A program made the position numbers and the translations under genes. Below the pieces are notes generated by a model. That model had not been told where the DNA came from. It worked only from the letters and a program-made list of their open reading frames with translations, and made no database searches. Below are positions 1-10,156 of a DNA stretch of 64,000 nucleotides, piece by piece. Positions within the stretch are counted from its first letter, which is position 1, and each line of letters starts with the position of its first letter. The stretch comes from Mortierella sp. BCC40632 (lineage: Eukaryota; Mortierellomycota; Mortierellomycetes; Mortierellales; Mortierellaceae), in contig WAEK01000009.1 of assembly GCA_011634665.1 (NCBI GenBank), forward strand, positions 2,037,501-2,101,500, written 5' to 3'.

Positions 1-106
1 ATAGTTTGTATTTTTTCAGGGACCGAGGTGGCAAGGAGGTAACGTTTAATGTTCTTGATCCAAGCGAGGGCCGAGAAGCCATCACGACCACCCTTGAATT
101 TGTCAG
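1..106 (-). pseudogene. element D gag fragment (N-terminal region)
   Basis: About 35 codons of a Ty3/gypsy Gag are visible, running off the window edge. Aligned by eye with element B Gag, the conserved positions include the GRDGF motif, an A-L-x-W segment and a KRY-LAT segment. The fragment is separated from its own leader by the 7.5-kb insertion of element A. Gag of this type forms the cytoplasmic virus-like particle of the retrotransposon. The start codon is not identifiable. Confidence 0.65.
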
Positions 107-239
107 TGTGAAATGTGGTGGTGTATGGACGAGTGAGTAACGAGACAAGAAGTTGTTTTATTAAAATCTACGCTTCGCCAAATAAAAAGGGAAGCCCGTA
201 GGTGACGGGCACCTAGGTTCGTGACTGTTAAACGCGACA
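107..239 (-). repeat. 3' LTR of element A
   Basis: 133 bp, near-identical to 7474-7608. On the minus strand it begins TGTCGCG and ends TTTCACA, and it contains TTTTTATTTGG and AATAAA. Degenerate relatives of this LTR lie at 51016-51087 and about 55880-56013. Confidence 0.85.
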
Positions 240-493
240 TAGCTCCCCTCCCCAGACGATTGGTCCGGTAGGTCCTATGAGGCTGCCAAAATTGAAGGAA
301 AATAATAGAAAACCTTCTCGGAAACATGTAGGGAGAATCATCTAAAAACCCTTCTAAAAAATATCGTTGTGTATCAAGGAAAAATTGAAAAACCTTGCTG
401 TGTGATCATGGAGAATAACTGTCTGATGAGATCCTCTTTGATCTTGGTTGTGTATGAGGAAAAGCATTCGAAAAACCTCTGTTAAACGAGTCC

Positions 494-1787
494 TTATTTT
501 CTGGATCTCTTTGTTACTCTAGATTTCGCTTGGGCCGTCGCCTTTCGCTTTCCAGATGTATTGGCTTCATGTGGGTTGTTTTGTTTAAGCCCTTTTATAG
601 TAGTTGCTGACTGTTCGTTTTGTGTCAAAAGCATCGTAGGTAAGCCATAAGTTGTGTGACTTGTCATAACCTTTCCACTTTTACTTCGTATTCCCATTCC
701 CCCCTCATTATTGAGACGATGGTTCACGATTTGTTGAATTTCATAGTGGTCCTCTTCGTCTTCTTCGTCAAGGTTCTGGGTCACTAACTTTAACTGCTCA
801 GGGGCGTATCTGCGAGCTATAGCTGATCCAGTAGCATCTTTCAACGTATACGTTCCAGTTGTGTTGTGCTTAAGAACTCTGTAAGGACCTTCATACTTGG
901 GATCAAGAGCGTTCTTAGCATCTGAATTTACTACCATGACATGAGCACCAATTGGGTATTCAACTAAGTTGCTCTTGTCATCAAATTTGGCTTTCATTCT
1001 TTCTTGAGTTGCTTTTTTACTTTTTCTGATATCGCTGGGTAGACAAGATTGGATAGGTAGTCCATTCTTTTTGATAGCTCTGAAGTATTAAGGAGCTGTG
1101 ATCTAACCGTAGAGAAGTCGATATTCCAGCAAAAGCTCTACCATAGAATAATGAAAACGGAGTAGATCCATGTAGACTGGTTGTTTTGGCATTCATTTGT
1201 AATTGAACCATGGGGATGTATGTATCCCAGTCCGTTACTTTACCCTCTAGTGATCTTTTTAAGACGTTCTTGAGAGTCTGAACAAATCGCTCCGCAACTC
1301 CATTAGCCCTTGGATGGTAAGGCGTCGTGAGTCGGTGTTCGATTGTCAATTTAGTGGTAATTATTTTCAAGATGGCGTTGACGAATTCTGTACCATTGTC
1401 ACTCTGCATTATTTTCGGGAAGCCGATGGAACAGAAAAGTTTAAATAACAATGCAGCAATCGTTTGCGCCTCTTTGTTAGACATGGGTTCAAGGAAGACG
1501 AATCGTGTACACACATCAACCACTAATAATACGTAGGTGTTTCCTTTGGTTGATGTGGGAAGTTGTGCTAGATCAATTGCAATATGTTCACCAGGTAACG
1601 TAGCATGAATAGGTTTCAATGGATGATAGCCTTTTCTTGCAATATTGAAATGTAAACATGATTTGCATTGGTTTACCCAATCTAGACAGTCTTCCTTCAT
1701 CCTTGTCCAAGCATAACCTTGTCCGTGTAAAGACGCGACCATAGCGTTTGCTCCGATATGACCAAAGTTATGAGCAGTGTGCAGCAA
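494..1787 (-). pseudogene. element A integrase (two frames)
   Basis: The first frame (1787-1017) carries the HHCC zinc-binding module (HNFGHIGA ... CKSC) and the catalytic D,D,E residues: the D in AIDLAQLP, the D in QSDNGTEF and the E in NGVAERF. The second frame (997-494) carries a GPY/F-type C-terminal module (EGPYRVLKH) and a basic tail. A frameshift near 1000-1020 separates them. The family joins retrotransposon cDNA ends to chromosomal DNA in the nucleus. There is no chromodomain, unlike elements B and E. Confidence 0.8.
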
Positions 1788-3190
1788 ATCCTTTCTCTTT
1801 TCTTTAGGAGGATCCTGCCGAATAGTATCTTGTCTTGGATGACATGAGAGTAAGCAACTATTGGTGTACTTTCCGCTATCTCCAATGGTGTGAGAGATGG
1901 GAAGTCGCTTTTTTCTTTGTCATCCTTGCCTTTGCTCCTCGTTTGTACTGAAGCAATAGCGCCAATTGTATCACCTGGCATGGTCATGATTTGATCATAC
2001 GTTGGCCAGAGCTCCGATGGGAATGCTCTCGACAATGCATCAGGGATAATATTTAGAATCCCTGGCCTATGTAAACAATCAAAATCATAGCTAAGGAGAA
2101 TATCCTTCCATGAGGCTAATATTTGCGGTAATTCCTTTTGTTCATGTATATAGGTAAGAGGTCTATGATCAGTGTAGAGAGTGAACTTTCTACCCCATAG
2201 GTAATAGTGGAACTTCATACACGCAAAGAGAATTCCGAGTAGTTCTTTTTTGTAGGCTGGATACCTTCTCTCATGATCTTTCAACGCTCTTGCCATGAAG
2301 GAAATGTAGTGGATCGTAGTTTCGTCATCTGGGCCATTGGGTAGTTGGTATAGTACAACACCGATCCCAACATTTGATGCGTCAGTGGCAACGTAGAACG
2401 GCTTGGTGAAATCAGGGAATCTCAGTACTGGTGCCTCAACAATTAATGTCTTCAAATGTTCAAAACATTGCATCTCTTGTTCATTGAGTGCGAAGGTTCC
2501 TTTCACATTTCTCAACTTGTCAAGAGGTGCAGCTAAAGTGCTGTAGAGAGGGATGTACTCTCTAAAAATAGTTGAACATTCCCAAGTATCTCTGAACCAT
2601 CTTTCCGTTCGTTGGTGGTGCCCAGGACTTGACATTGGCTACTTTCTCGGGATTAATTCTTCTGCCATTAGCATCTACAATGAAACCGAGCAGCAGCACC
2701 TGAGTTCGCATGAAGTGGCTCTTTTCACGATTGATGATGAGCTTAGCCTTGGTAAGGCGTTTGATTACTTCGAGTACGTGCTCTTTTTATGCTCTGCAAC
2801 AGAATTGGAGTAGATGACAATGTCGTCAACGTAGACTGACACAAAATGAAGATCTCCAAGAAGCCTTGACATGCCTCTTTTGAAAAATACTTGTCATTGG
2901 TTTCAGACCAAAAGGCGCTCTTGCGAACATGTATTGTTTTCCTTCGTGCGTGAATGCTGTTAGCCATTGACTTTTTTTCTATCGAGAGGTAGTCTATGGT
3001 AGGCCTGTGACAGGTCAATTGTAGTAAAAGTATTTATGCCCTGAGGCTTTCTCGAGGATTTCACTGATCATTGGTATTGGGGAAATTATCCGTATCACTC
3101 AGCTGTTTATTAAGCGTACGTGGATCTAGACAGACTCTGTATTTCAGGACCTCTCCTTCCAGGTTCCTTCTGGCTGCTAGTGTGAGTGAA
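1697..3190 (-). pseudogene. element A reverse transcriptase and RNase H (frameshifted)
   Basis: The RT catalytic motif YVDD is readable on the minus strand near 2830. RNase H motifs follow: ATDASNVG, the E of KELLGIL and YTDHRPL. The N-terminal RT fingers (2743-3190) are spread over more than one frame with stops, so this copy cannot make a continuous polymerase as sequenced. RT and RNase H copy the element RNA into double-stranded cDNA inside cytoplasmic particles. The spacing matches ordinary Ty3/gypsy pol. Confidence 0.75.
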
Positions 3191-4012
3191 TTATTGAATG
3201 GATTTCCTTTTAGGTGCTTCAACAATTACACCATTCTCGAGCCATGCCTTGACTGTAGCGTCAACTTGTTCTTTCTCAGTCTGAGCATAAAAACGTCTGG
3301 TTCGATCTTGGATTGTGCAATCCGGTTTAACCATAAGAGTTACCTTCATGTCATCTAGTGGACAATGGCTCTTTGGATCGATGGATGCATTCTCCTCCAA
3401 GGATTGTGTGAGAGTCTCCAAGAAGGCCTTTTGCAGTTCTATGAATTGTGGATCAAGTTCAGCATCAGGCTTCTCCTCGGACACCAACGAAGGCTTCTCG
3501 TCTTGAACAACATAAAAGTCTTTGCGTGGTGGAGCTGGGTGGACAAATCCGTTGATTGAGAATCCCAGTCTTGTAAATAGGTCCATGCCAATGATGAACT
3601 CATGGCGTTCCATTGGTAGTACACTTAGTTGCCATTCAACAGTGCGATTATTGCATTGTAGGGTAAGACGTTTAGTGGTTACAACGCAGGCTGTCAGCAT
3701 CTTTGTGTCTGCCAACTGGTAGCATTTGTCTTTGATTACGGTCGTCTCTATTCCTAACTGGTGTGTTAGACCCCTACTGACAATAGAGTGAGTGGCTCCG
3801 GTGTCTATCAATGCTGTGTATTTCTCTGCACCGATCTGTATTGGTACTGCCAGTCGGTTATCATCAAGCGGTAGTCCTTGGAACAGGTTTATCTGTCCTC
3901 GGATTGCAGTATTGGTAAAGTTGTTGAAATTCGGGACGTGTATGGCCCTTTGTGTATTATCGGCAGCCGTTTGTGTCAGCGCCTCTGTAATTGTGCATCT
4001 GCGTATGTTCAT
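3191..4012 (-). CDS. element A protease plus start of RT, with its own ATG
   Basis: The open frame begins ATG at 4012. The retropepsin active site ALIDTGATHSIV lies near residue 66 and a second conserved segment (FIIGMDL) near residue 140. An RT N-terminal segment follows (DRTRRFYAQTEKEQ) before the frame closes at 3191. The protease would process Gag-Pol in the particle. It is odd that pol starts with its own ATG about 1.75 kb downstream of the end of gag, separated by two unrelated ORFs. Direct Gag-Pol fusion by frameshift is therefore not possible in this arrangement. Confidence 0.75.
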   Translation of the reverse strand: MNIRRCTITEALTQTAADNTQRAIHVPNFNNFTNTAIRGQINLFQGLPLDDNRLAVPIQIGAEKYTALIDTGATHSIVSRGLTHQLGIETTVIKDKCYQLADTKMLTACVVTTKRLTLQCNNRTVEWQLSVLPMERHEFIIGMDLFTRLGFSINGFVHPAPPRKDFYVVQDEKPSLVSEEKPDAELDPQFIELQKAFLETLTQSLEENASIDPKSHCPLDDMKVTLMVKPDCTIQDRTRRFYAQTEKEQVDATVKAWLENGVIVEAPKRKSIQ

Positions 4013-4225
4013 TTGTGTTTTTTATTGTTCTTAGTGTGGGTTAAGTGATATGTATGTGGGATTGACCGTTGTTGTTTGTGTGTGTGTGTAGTGGAAGTAA
4101 GAAGTTTTTTTTATAATTATATTTAGTCTGTCTTGGACTTCGGTGGGAGCTGAGTGCTTGCTTTCTCTTCACTATCTTCCGCGATTATTGTTGTCAGCAT
4201 CAGATGGTGAGCCTTCAGAGCCCTG

Positions 4226-5070
4226 TTATGTTCCGTCTCGAGAGTGCTCAGCGAGGGTTCTGGTCTCGACGTATCTCTGCATTAATACGTCAAGTGCTGC
4301 TTGGCAACGCTCGATGTTTTGCTCTCGGCGTGCTCTTCTTCGATCCTGGATCATTAGCTCAGTAGGGTAGCTTTTGTAAATCGTTTCGGTCACCCTGTTG
4401 CTGTTGGCACGCAATTGATCCATCTGTTGTTGTACAATTTGCATGGCTGCCTTCGAGTCCCTTGTAATGCCTCGTTTCGTTATTTCAACCAAGCTTTCCG
4501 AAAGTTGGTATAGCTGTACATCGTAGCCCTGCCTTAAGGCATGTAATTCATCTGCAGTATATGTTGTTACGACAGGTTTGTATTCATATGAGGACGGCGA
4601 GGGTGAATTAATTCCTGGTATACGGAATTGGGACTGAGTTGGCGGCGTGCGAGGGATCTGCAAAATATCAGTGTAGTTTGCGGATTGCTCTTCATCATCT
4701 TGCGTTTCTTTTCGGTCAGCGCAGGTTTTTCTGTGTTGGTTACTGTGGCACTCGGGAAATGATGTGCATAGGGCATGGTGTCTTCCCTTGGTCTTTTCCC
4801 GGGACTCGTTTTCGTCGAGTTGGCTACTGACGGGTCAGGAGTTGTAGGTTTTTCGCTGCTAGCCGGTTCAAGAGCTGTGGGATTTTTGCTGTTTGAAGGG
4901 CTGCTAGACATGCTGGCGTGTGAGGGTAGGTGTCGATTTTTTGGTGACGGGGAGGTTGAAGATAAAGACGTGTGAGAAAATAAGGCATCTCTTTTTCTTT
5001 GTCTTTCCTCCTTCTGCATCAGATCATTCGTGCATGATTCTGATTGGTCCTTCAACCTGACCCCATTCAT
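4226..5070 (-). CDS. element A extra ORF on the sense strand (unknown, coiled-coil-like)
   Basis: Not recognised. Two overlapping frames (5070-4567 and 4663-4226) read as one protein of about 280 residues with a single frame change near 4640-4660. The N-terminal half is Ser/Pro/Lys-rich and looks disordered, with a KRPRED basic patch. The C-terminal half is charged and predicted helical (ADELHALRQGY, then Gln/Arg-rich heptads) and ends in an Arg-rich segment. It starts 124 bp from the oppositely oriented ORF at 5195. It lacks a zinc knuckle and any visible enzyme motif. It could be a second Gag-like or an accessory protein; no function is claimed. Confidence 0.45.
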
Positions 5071-5194
5071 GCATCTTTCTGTGACATCATTTTAGGGGAT
5101 GAGTCTTTGTCCTCTACTCCCTAAATCAGTGATTGGATCATCTGATCAGAAATGGCGTGATCGTCTTGTCGATGAGTTTTGAAAGGGAGGAGTA

Positions 5195-5734
5195 ATGCTT
5201 CTTCAATTCCTTTTCTCCATTCCTCCATTCCTCAACACGCCCGACATGACTACTCAACAATGCTCTTCTTCCCATTCCTGCTCTGTTCCTAAGAGTGATG
5301 CGAACCCAAGCTTGGGCTCTCGCGAGGTGGTTAACAACAAGCGTCGTGCTCCAGACTCAAATGAGGATTTGGAGCTTTCGTCCCAACCTTCACGTCGTCT
5401 CCGCAAGCGTTGTCGCCATGTTGATGAATCCTTAGTCGCACTCTTGGCAGAGGAGCAGTACAATGAGGTAGCTGAGCTACACAAAGCCTACTTGGAGGAT
5501 TGTGAAATTTTTCGTCAACAGATCGCTGTTATTGAAGCTTTGGTGCACCAATCCCAGCAAATGAGTGATGAGATGATGCGTATGCATGTGGAGTCTCTCG
5601 ACCGTTTGGAAGCATCCCTTGAGAAGCGTCGTGATATCGAATTCGAGGAGCGGCAGGAAGCTTTTGCACTTCGATGGAAACTAGCTACTCTCGATCCTTT
5701 CTGCTGTGAAGATGGATGTCGTTATTGTGAATAA
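5195..5734 (+). CDS. element A antisense ORF, 179 aa (unknown, coiled-coil-like)
   Basis: Uninterrupted ORF on the strand opposite to gag and pol. An alternative start is the ATG at 5246. Residues 1-80 are Ser/Arg-rich and disordered, with a basic RRLRKRCR patch. Residues 85-160 are strongly charged and helix-forming. The C-terminus is cysteine-rich (CCEDGCRYC). An AATAAA overlaps the stop codon, and the gag stop at 5765 faces it only 30 nt away, so the two transcripts would converge. Its architecture mirrors the neighbouring ORF at 4226-5070. Antisense ORFs are known in some plant Ty3 elements, usually between pol and the 3' LTR. Function unknown. Confidence 0.5.
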   Translation: MLLQFLFSIPPFLNTPDMTTQQCSSSHSCSVPKSDANPSLGSREVVNNKRRAPDSNEDLELSSQPSRRLRKRCRHVDESLVALLAEEQYNEVAELHKAYLEDCEIFRQQIAVIEALVHQSQQMSDEMMRMHVESLDRLEASLEKRRDIEFEERQEAFALRWKLATLDPFCCEDGCRYCE

Positions 5735-5764
5735 ATTTTGCCAGTATCTTTATTGTAGTTGTAT

Positions 5765-7442
5765 TTAAAACGCAAGATTATCTGCGTCTTTACCGAGAGG
5801 TAATCGGTCCTCATTTTCTTCACCCATAATTGTTTCTACGTAGGTTTGTCTGGGCCCAATGGCTGCCAGTTGCATTCTGCTAGTTGTATTACTAGGAGTC
5901 AGTCCTTTCTTGGCCATCTCGTTTTTGTTCATTCGTTCAAAACGGGCTTGGTCTTGGTGTCTCATGCATTGTGGATCGCTGTGAGTTCGTCCTAGCGACT
6001 GGCAAAGGTGGTATTTACATGGGTTCGAGGTGTCCTCCGGTTTGCGACCTTTAGTACTAGGTCTTTGGTACGGTTTTCTTGATCTTAGTGTAGACCTTGA
6101 GGTGGGTTGTGTGATTGCATCAATTTTTGCAACGGTTGTAGGATTCCTTTGGTTGTATCTGGCTCTCAACCAGGCACATGGATCTGAATGATCTCCATGT
6201 AGTAAGCTGGCATTGGCTCTCATGTAAGTGAGGAACGTTGGTACATCCGTCAGTTGTCTGATGGGTTTGAATTCGGCTCTCAACCTTTCTTGACCAGCAT
6301 CCGGTAACGAAGAGATTATGGTGGTGATGATACTGTTTCCATCTTGTACACCACCCGCCTTGATGAGGACTTCTAGTCTGTCGACAAAGGTATGGATATC
6401 TTCATTCGGCTTGGGTTTGGACGAGAAAAGTTGCATACGCACCACACTCTGTAGTTTATCGAACTTGTATAGGTGGGCAACGCATTCAGAGACATCGGTG
6501 AAGGTTCGATCTCCGTACTCTGGTCGTATGATAGCCTTTTCAAATTGCTCGCTCATCTTCTCCTGCTCTAAGGCTCTTCCCATGTATCTCCACGCTACAT
6601 CATCAAATAAGTCCTTTGTAAACTCATTCTTGTAGAAGTTGCGGAATTTATCCAGGAAATTGATGACTTCTGTCACCACCTTCAGAGCAGTCTCTTGTGT
6701 AGGAACTCCGTTCAGATTAATGCTCAGTATGGGAGCCTTGGCTCTGTCCTTAAATTGGACTCGAGACCAATCGATCTGCATCGACTCATGGCTGATGGTT
6801 GGGATCGACTTGTAGTTGAAGACCCTTCTCAATGCCGTATGTTTGTGGTTGTTGAGTTGTGGTTCAACTTCTAATCCATGCCTTTTTTTGTACCATGGGC
6901 CTCTTCTTCCTCATCTGTCATGCCCTCTGTGTGGGTCGTATACACATTGGTTGCCTTGGCCTCTCTCTCTAAGTCGAAGGTTCTTTTGTAACGCCTTCAG
7001 CTCAGCGTCAGCCCTGTTCATGCGAGATTGTACGTCTTGCCATTCTTGTTGATACGAAGCTTCCAACTGTTCCCCTGTAGGGGTTCCAGCTTCCACAGAC
7101 TTCTTGCGCGTGGTGTAACGTACCACCACCACTTCTGTTCTGTTCTGTCACCAGCGCTTGTATGATGTCTTTGAGTTCGACAACACGTTCCTTGAGCGCT
7201 TGGTCTGGGTCCAACGGATCAAGATCCATTGAGGAAATCCCTACAGTGATAGGGTGTTCAGGCTCTGTCGGATTACTGGCTTGTTCCGTAATGGAGGTTA
7301 CAGAAATCGTTATGTTCTCCTCCGTGGTGGTGTTAGGAACAATGGAGGAAGCTCCTGTTTGTTGTGGGGATGCAATATGATCAGTCTCCATGGAGGCATT
7401 CTCGGGGATCAGGTTGGCTTTACGAGTGGGTGTGTTGGCCAT
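5765..7442 (-). pseudogene. element A gag (two frameshifts)
   Basis: The gag ATG is at 7442. The frame changes near 7130 and again near 6830-6910; the last and longest piece (6832-5765) holds the capsid-like part. That piece has helical, Trp/Arg-containing segments and a Cys/His cluster (CKYHLC ... HSDPQC) that departs from the canonical CX2CX4HX4C knuckle. AATAAA on the minus strand lies just after the stop, so gag could be polyadenylated before pol. Gag would build the particle. Assignment rests on position after the 5' LTR and on overall character, not on a strong motif. Confidence 0.65.
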
Positions 7443-7473
7443 GTTGTAACTTCAGAATATACGTTAAAAAAAA

Positions 7474-7608
7474 TGTGAAATGTGGTGGTGTATGGACGAG
7501 TGAGTAACGAGACAAAGAAGTTGTTTTATTAAAATCTACGCTTCGCCAAATAAAAAGGGAAGCCCGTAGGTGACGGGCACCCAGGTTCGTGACTGTTAAA
7601 ACGCGACA
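7474..7608 (-). repeat. 5' LTR of element A
   Basis: 135 bp, the partner of 107-239, differing by two single-base indels and one substitution. Transcription would run leftward into gag. It is followed immediately by the other copy of the TCAG duplication at 7609-7612. Confidence 0.85.
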
Positions 7609-7855
7609 TCAGGAAGGGGTATTTATGGGTGGGGGGTAGAGGTTTGTTCCGTGTTCATGGTTAGGGAGAGATTGGCGAGGGCTGAGGAGAGGGGATCGAG
7701 GGGGGATAATGGATCGTTGGGCAGGGGGGAGAGGTTCGGGGGGAATAATGGAGATAGGGACGGGGGTGTATGTGGGGACGACGGGGGCGACGGGGTGTCC
7801 AACTTGGAATACGATAATCAGGGTGTCAGGGTGGAAAAAAAATCCTTTGCTATCA

Positions 7856-7930
7856 TATAACAGCAACGAGGTTTGAGAATAAACTGCCCTTTATTGTGAG
7901 GGAGAGAGGAGGTGTATTTATACTATTGCA
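7856..7930 (-). repeat. 75-bp 5' LTR of element D
   Basis: On the minus strand the LTR opens TGCAATAG, has TATAAATA from its 9th base and AATAAA about 20 bases later. The next bases, TGATAGCAAAGG (7844-7855), resemble the primer-binding site of element B. The LTR start coincides with the end of the LINE ORF1 remnant at 7931. The terminal dinucleotide reads TA rather than the usual CA, so the inner boundary is approximate. Confidence 0.65.
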
Positions 7931-8638
7931 GAATGGCTCTCTTGCTCGCTGTCATCGCCAGTAATTTTTCCGCATCCTCTCTTGTCTCTGTCTGAACTTG
8001 GAAGTAGTCCCGTCCTTGGAACACCATCTTTTTTGGTACTTTCACAAGGTTCACCCTCTTTCCAAGGATGATTTGCTCGAGTTCTTTTTTTTTCATTCCG
8101 AGCGTGTCGCCAACCACCCATGCTACTGGAATCTTAAGAGCCAGTCTCTTCTCTCCATGGGACTTGATCGTAAGCCATTCTTGTTCTTCCTCATTAACTC
8201 CTGTCTCAGGTTCAAGTTCATCGCTTCCCGTTTCGTCGATCTCCATGTTGGCTTCCGCCTTCGCTGTCGCCGTCTTTGTTTCCACCGAGAATGCGTATCC
8301 GTGAATTACATCGTAGTGATCTACGGCGGCAGCTGCATCTCTTTTCTCCTTGTTATCAGTTGTTGTTGGCGCCGAGGTACCATTTGCTCCTACTTCCGCG
8401 ATAGGTATCTGACTCCCGTTCTGCGCTCTGGTTCCATTCGGTCCTTGTCTCTTTTTCTGCAATTTCGGATCATCCGAAAAATCTTCGCCATCAGACCGAT
8501 GATGGACGAGATTCTTGGCTGTCCCGTGACCCTGGGCTTGGGGCACGGCGTTGCGCGAGCTGGGCGGTGGTGAGGTGTGGGATTTGGGGGTAGATCTGTG
8601 GGGAAGTGTAGTTAGTGCCCAGATCGCGGTTCGTCTGT
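7931..8638 (-). pseudogene. LINE ORF1 remnant (LINE-c), truncated at both ends
   Basis: An open frame of about 235 codons with a disordered Ser/Thr/Lys-rich N-terminal half and a conserved-looking C-terminal half (EWLTIKSHGEKR, then PVAWVVGD and DYFQVQTETR). Blocks of this half line up loosely with the N-terminal part of LINE-a ORF1 (EFILVDRRR, IPVDAFGE, SCFVVEVGQR), which is why I call it LINE ORF1. The frame stops exactly where the LTR of element D begins (7930/7931). Upstream it is cut by the truncated LINE insertion at 8639. The start codon is uncertain. Confidence 0.5.
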
Positions 8639-9302
8639 ATTTTTTTTTTTGATAACGAGGGCCCCACGTGGGCATGCAGAGTTTATGGAATACCGGGGCT
8701 ACTGCCCCGTTGTCACTTGGGCCATAACAGGATCTAGCCCCGCAAATAAACACTAAATAGTTCTACCTAATGTCCAGATACTCTGTTCGCCATCACCCAC
8801 GTCGCATGAGTGGTCGTAATGCCAGCTCCCTACGCGGCCTGTTGCGCTCATTTGTCGTCTTTTAGCCCTCTTGGTCCATCGCTAACACTTTTTTCCAACT
8901 CCCCAGCCGCTCCATCACCTCCAGCTTCCTCTTTCCAAGGTAGTACTCATGCACAGTACTTTTTTTTTTTTTTTTTTATAACAATCTGCTTCCGCTGGAA
9001 TAGCCGTGCAGGCAAAACCAAACTAAGAAAACCTAATCTAGCCCCGGCCACCGCAAAGCGGTGGCAACCCTCCATCAACCATAACAGCTCACGTGGCTGT
9101 TGCCCCGAGCAACGATTGCCGTCTCTCTCGAGACGTTTAAATAGTTGAGAAAAAGACCGTTACCGGAAAGGTATCCTCCCCATCCTTTCCAACACCCCCA
9201 AATGTCGCCGTCCTGCTAGGCTATCGAGCAGGGAGGTATCAGCCGACGCTGCGTCGTTCTGTGCTTACTCATGCACAGTACGGTCTGCTTCGGCTTCTGC
9301 CT
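8639..9302 (-). mobile_element. 5'-truncated LINE insertion with 19-bp TSD
   Basis: The direct repeat CAGATCGCGGTTCGTCTGT occurs at 8620-8638 and 9303-9321. Next to the left copy is a run of T (8640-8652), the poly(A) tail of a minus-strand retrotransposon. The insert has no ORF and looks like a LINE 3' UTR. It contains a second, nested LINE insertion (8960-9265). Confidence 0.8.
8960..9265 (-). mobile_element. nested 5'-truncated LINE-a-type copy with 16-bp TSD
   Basis: The direct repeat TACTCATGCACAGTAC occurs at 8944-8959 and 9266-9281. A poly(T) run follows the left copy. The 306-bp body aligns with the 3' end of LINE-a (9913-10154 plus 11790 onward once T1 is removed), for example TAACAATCTG, TAACAGCTCACGT and ACCGGAAAGG. 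It is therefore a truncated member of the LINE-a family sitting inside another truncated LINE. Confidence 0.85.
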
Positions 9303-9321
9303 CAGATCGCGGTTCGTCTGT

Positions 9322-9912
9322 CCTATGATAGCATGCGGCTAGTAGGAATTAAAGGATAGGGAAGGGAAATAACGGTTATCCCAGGGAGGAATAAATTGGT
9401 GGCGGCCGGACTACCTTCATGTTACGGCGTAGACCGCGACAGAACTCTACGGATAAGAAAAATGAGAAGGAAGGAAGGGGAATAAGGTATCTTGGGCTTG
9501 GGCTTGGAACGTCTTGGGTTTGGAAGAAGGAAGGCAAGGAAGTCAAGGAAAGAAAGCTGTGAAGAACCTGATTGATTTTTTTATTCGGCGGAATTGGGCC
9601 CTATTTATCGTCGTTCGTCGACGAGAAAATAGGGAACCATCATCCATAAGACTCTTAACATTTCTACAAGGCAACAGAAGAAAAAGAACAAAAGAGAACA
9701 AACAAAGAAGGAAAGATCGAGAGGACGATGAACAGCGTCCACTGGAGAATCATCGGTGGAAAGAATGGAAGAGGAAGGAAGGTGGAAGGACAACAAAGGC
9801 GGGTGATTACTGCGTAGCGCGACCGACGCGTAGTGCGGCCGAAACTACGGAAGGCTAGACGGCTGAAAGCTGCGGAAGGTAAAGGGCGGCGTCAGGCAGA
9901 AGGGTCAGGAGG
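9322..9912. other. target DNA left of LINE-a; no convincing gene
   Basis: AG-rich sequence. The plus-strand ORF at 9514-9858 is low-complexity (Arg/Lys/Glu) and I do not accept it as a gene. A segment of about 45 bp (9358-9403) recurs at 40689-40735 on the other side of LINE-a. Bases 9900-9912 are the left LINE-a target-site duplication. Confidence 0.6.
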
Positions 9913-10092
9913 TTTTTTAACAATCTGTTTCTGCTGGAAATAGCTATGTAGGCTAAGACTAAACTAAACTAGCCACAGTCACCGCTCTGCGGTGGCAGTC
10001 CTCCATAATACCATAACAGCTCACGTTGCCGAAGCCCCGCGCAACGATTGCCGCCTTTTTCAAGACGATTAAAAGGTTGAAAAAACAGACTG
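9913..10092 (-). other. LINE-a 3' UTR
   Basis: Sequence from the ORF2 stop (TGA, 10093-10095) to the TTTTTTAA tail at 9913-9920. It is closely related to 8960-9190 in the truncated copy. No ORF. Confidence 0.7.
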
Positions 10093-10156
10093 TCACCGGA
10101 AAGGAATCCTCCCCATCCTCTCCATCACCTCCAAATGTCGCTTGCCTGCTAGACTA

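Larger units (their letters stand above)
107..7608 (-). mobile_element. Ty3/gypsy LTR retrotransposon A (complete, frameshifted)
   Basis: Two direct LTRs (107-239 and 7474-7608, TG...CA) flank 7.2 kb. The 4-bp duplication TCAG occurs at 103-106 and 7609-7612. A purine tract (GGGGAGGGGAGC on the minus strand, beside 240) precedes the 3' LTR. Order on the minus strand: gag, two extra ORFs (one antisense), protease, reverse transcriptase, RNase H, integrase with a GPY/F-like tail and no chromodomain. Only 31 bp separate the 5' LTR from the gag ATG, and no clear primer-binding site is visible. Several frameshifts break gag and RT. Confidence 0.9.
1..7930 (-). mobile_element. Ty3/gypsy short-LTR element D, 5' part only, interrupted by element A
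   Basis: Seen: a 75-bp LTR at 7856-7930, a leader at 7609-7855 and a gag segment at 1-106, all on the minus strand. The gag segment and leader become contiguous when element A (107-7608) and one copy of its TCAG duplication are removed. The translated piece 1-106 reads DKFKGGRDGF and continues with a tryptophan/lysine-rich stretch matching the gag of element B (EKYQGSRDGF) position by position. LTR layout and primer-binding site also match B, so D is a relative of B. An in-frame stop just upstream of the gag match suggests decay. The rest of D lies left of the window. Confidence 0.75.

Noticed and set aside
103..327. 74-codon plus-strand ORF at the left edge
   Set aside because: It lies over the element A LTR and its purine tract and has no coding character.
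9514..9858. 114-codon plus-strand ORF
   Set aside because: Low-complexity AG-rich sequence giving Arg/Lys/Glu runs; no motif and no start or 3' signals.
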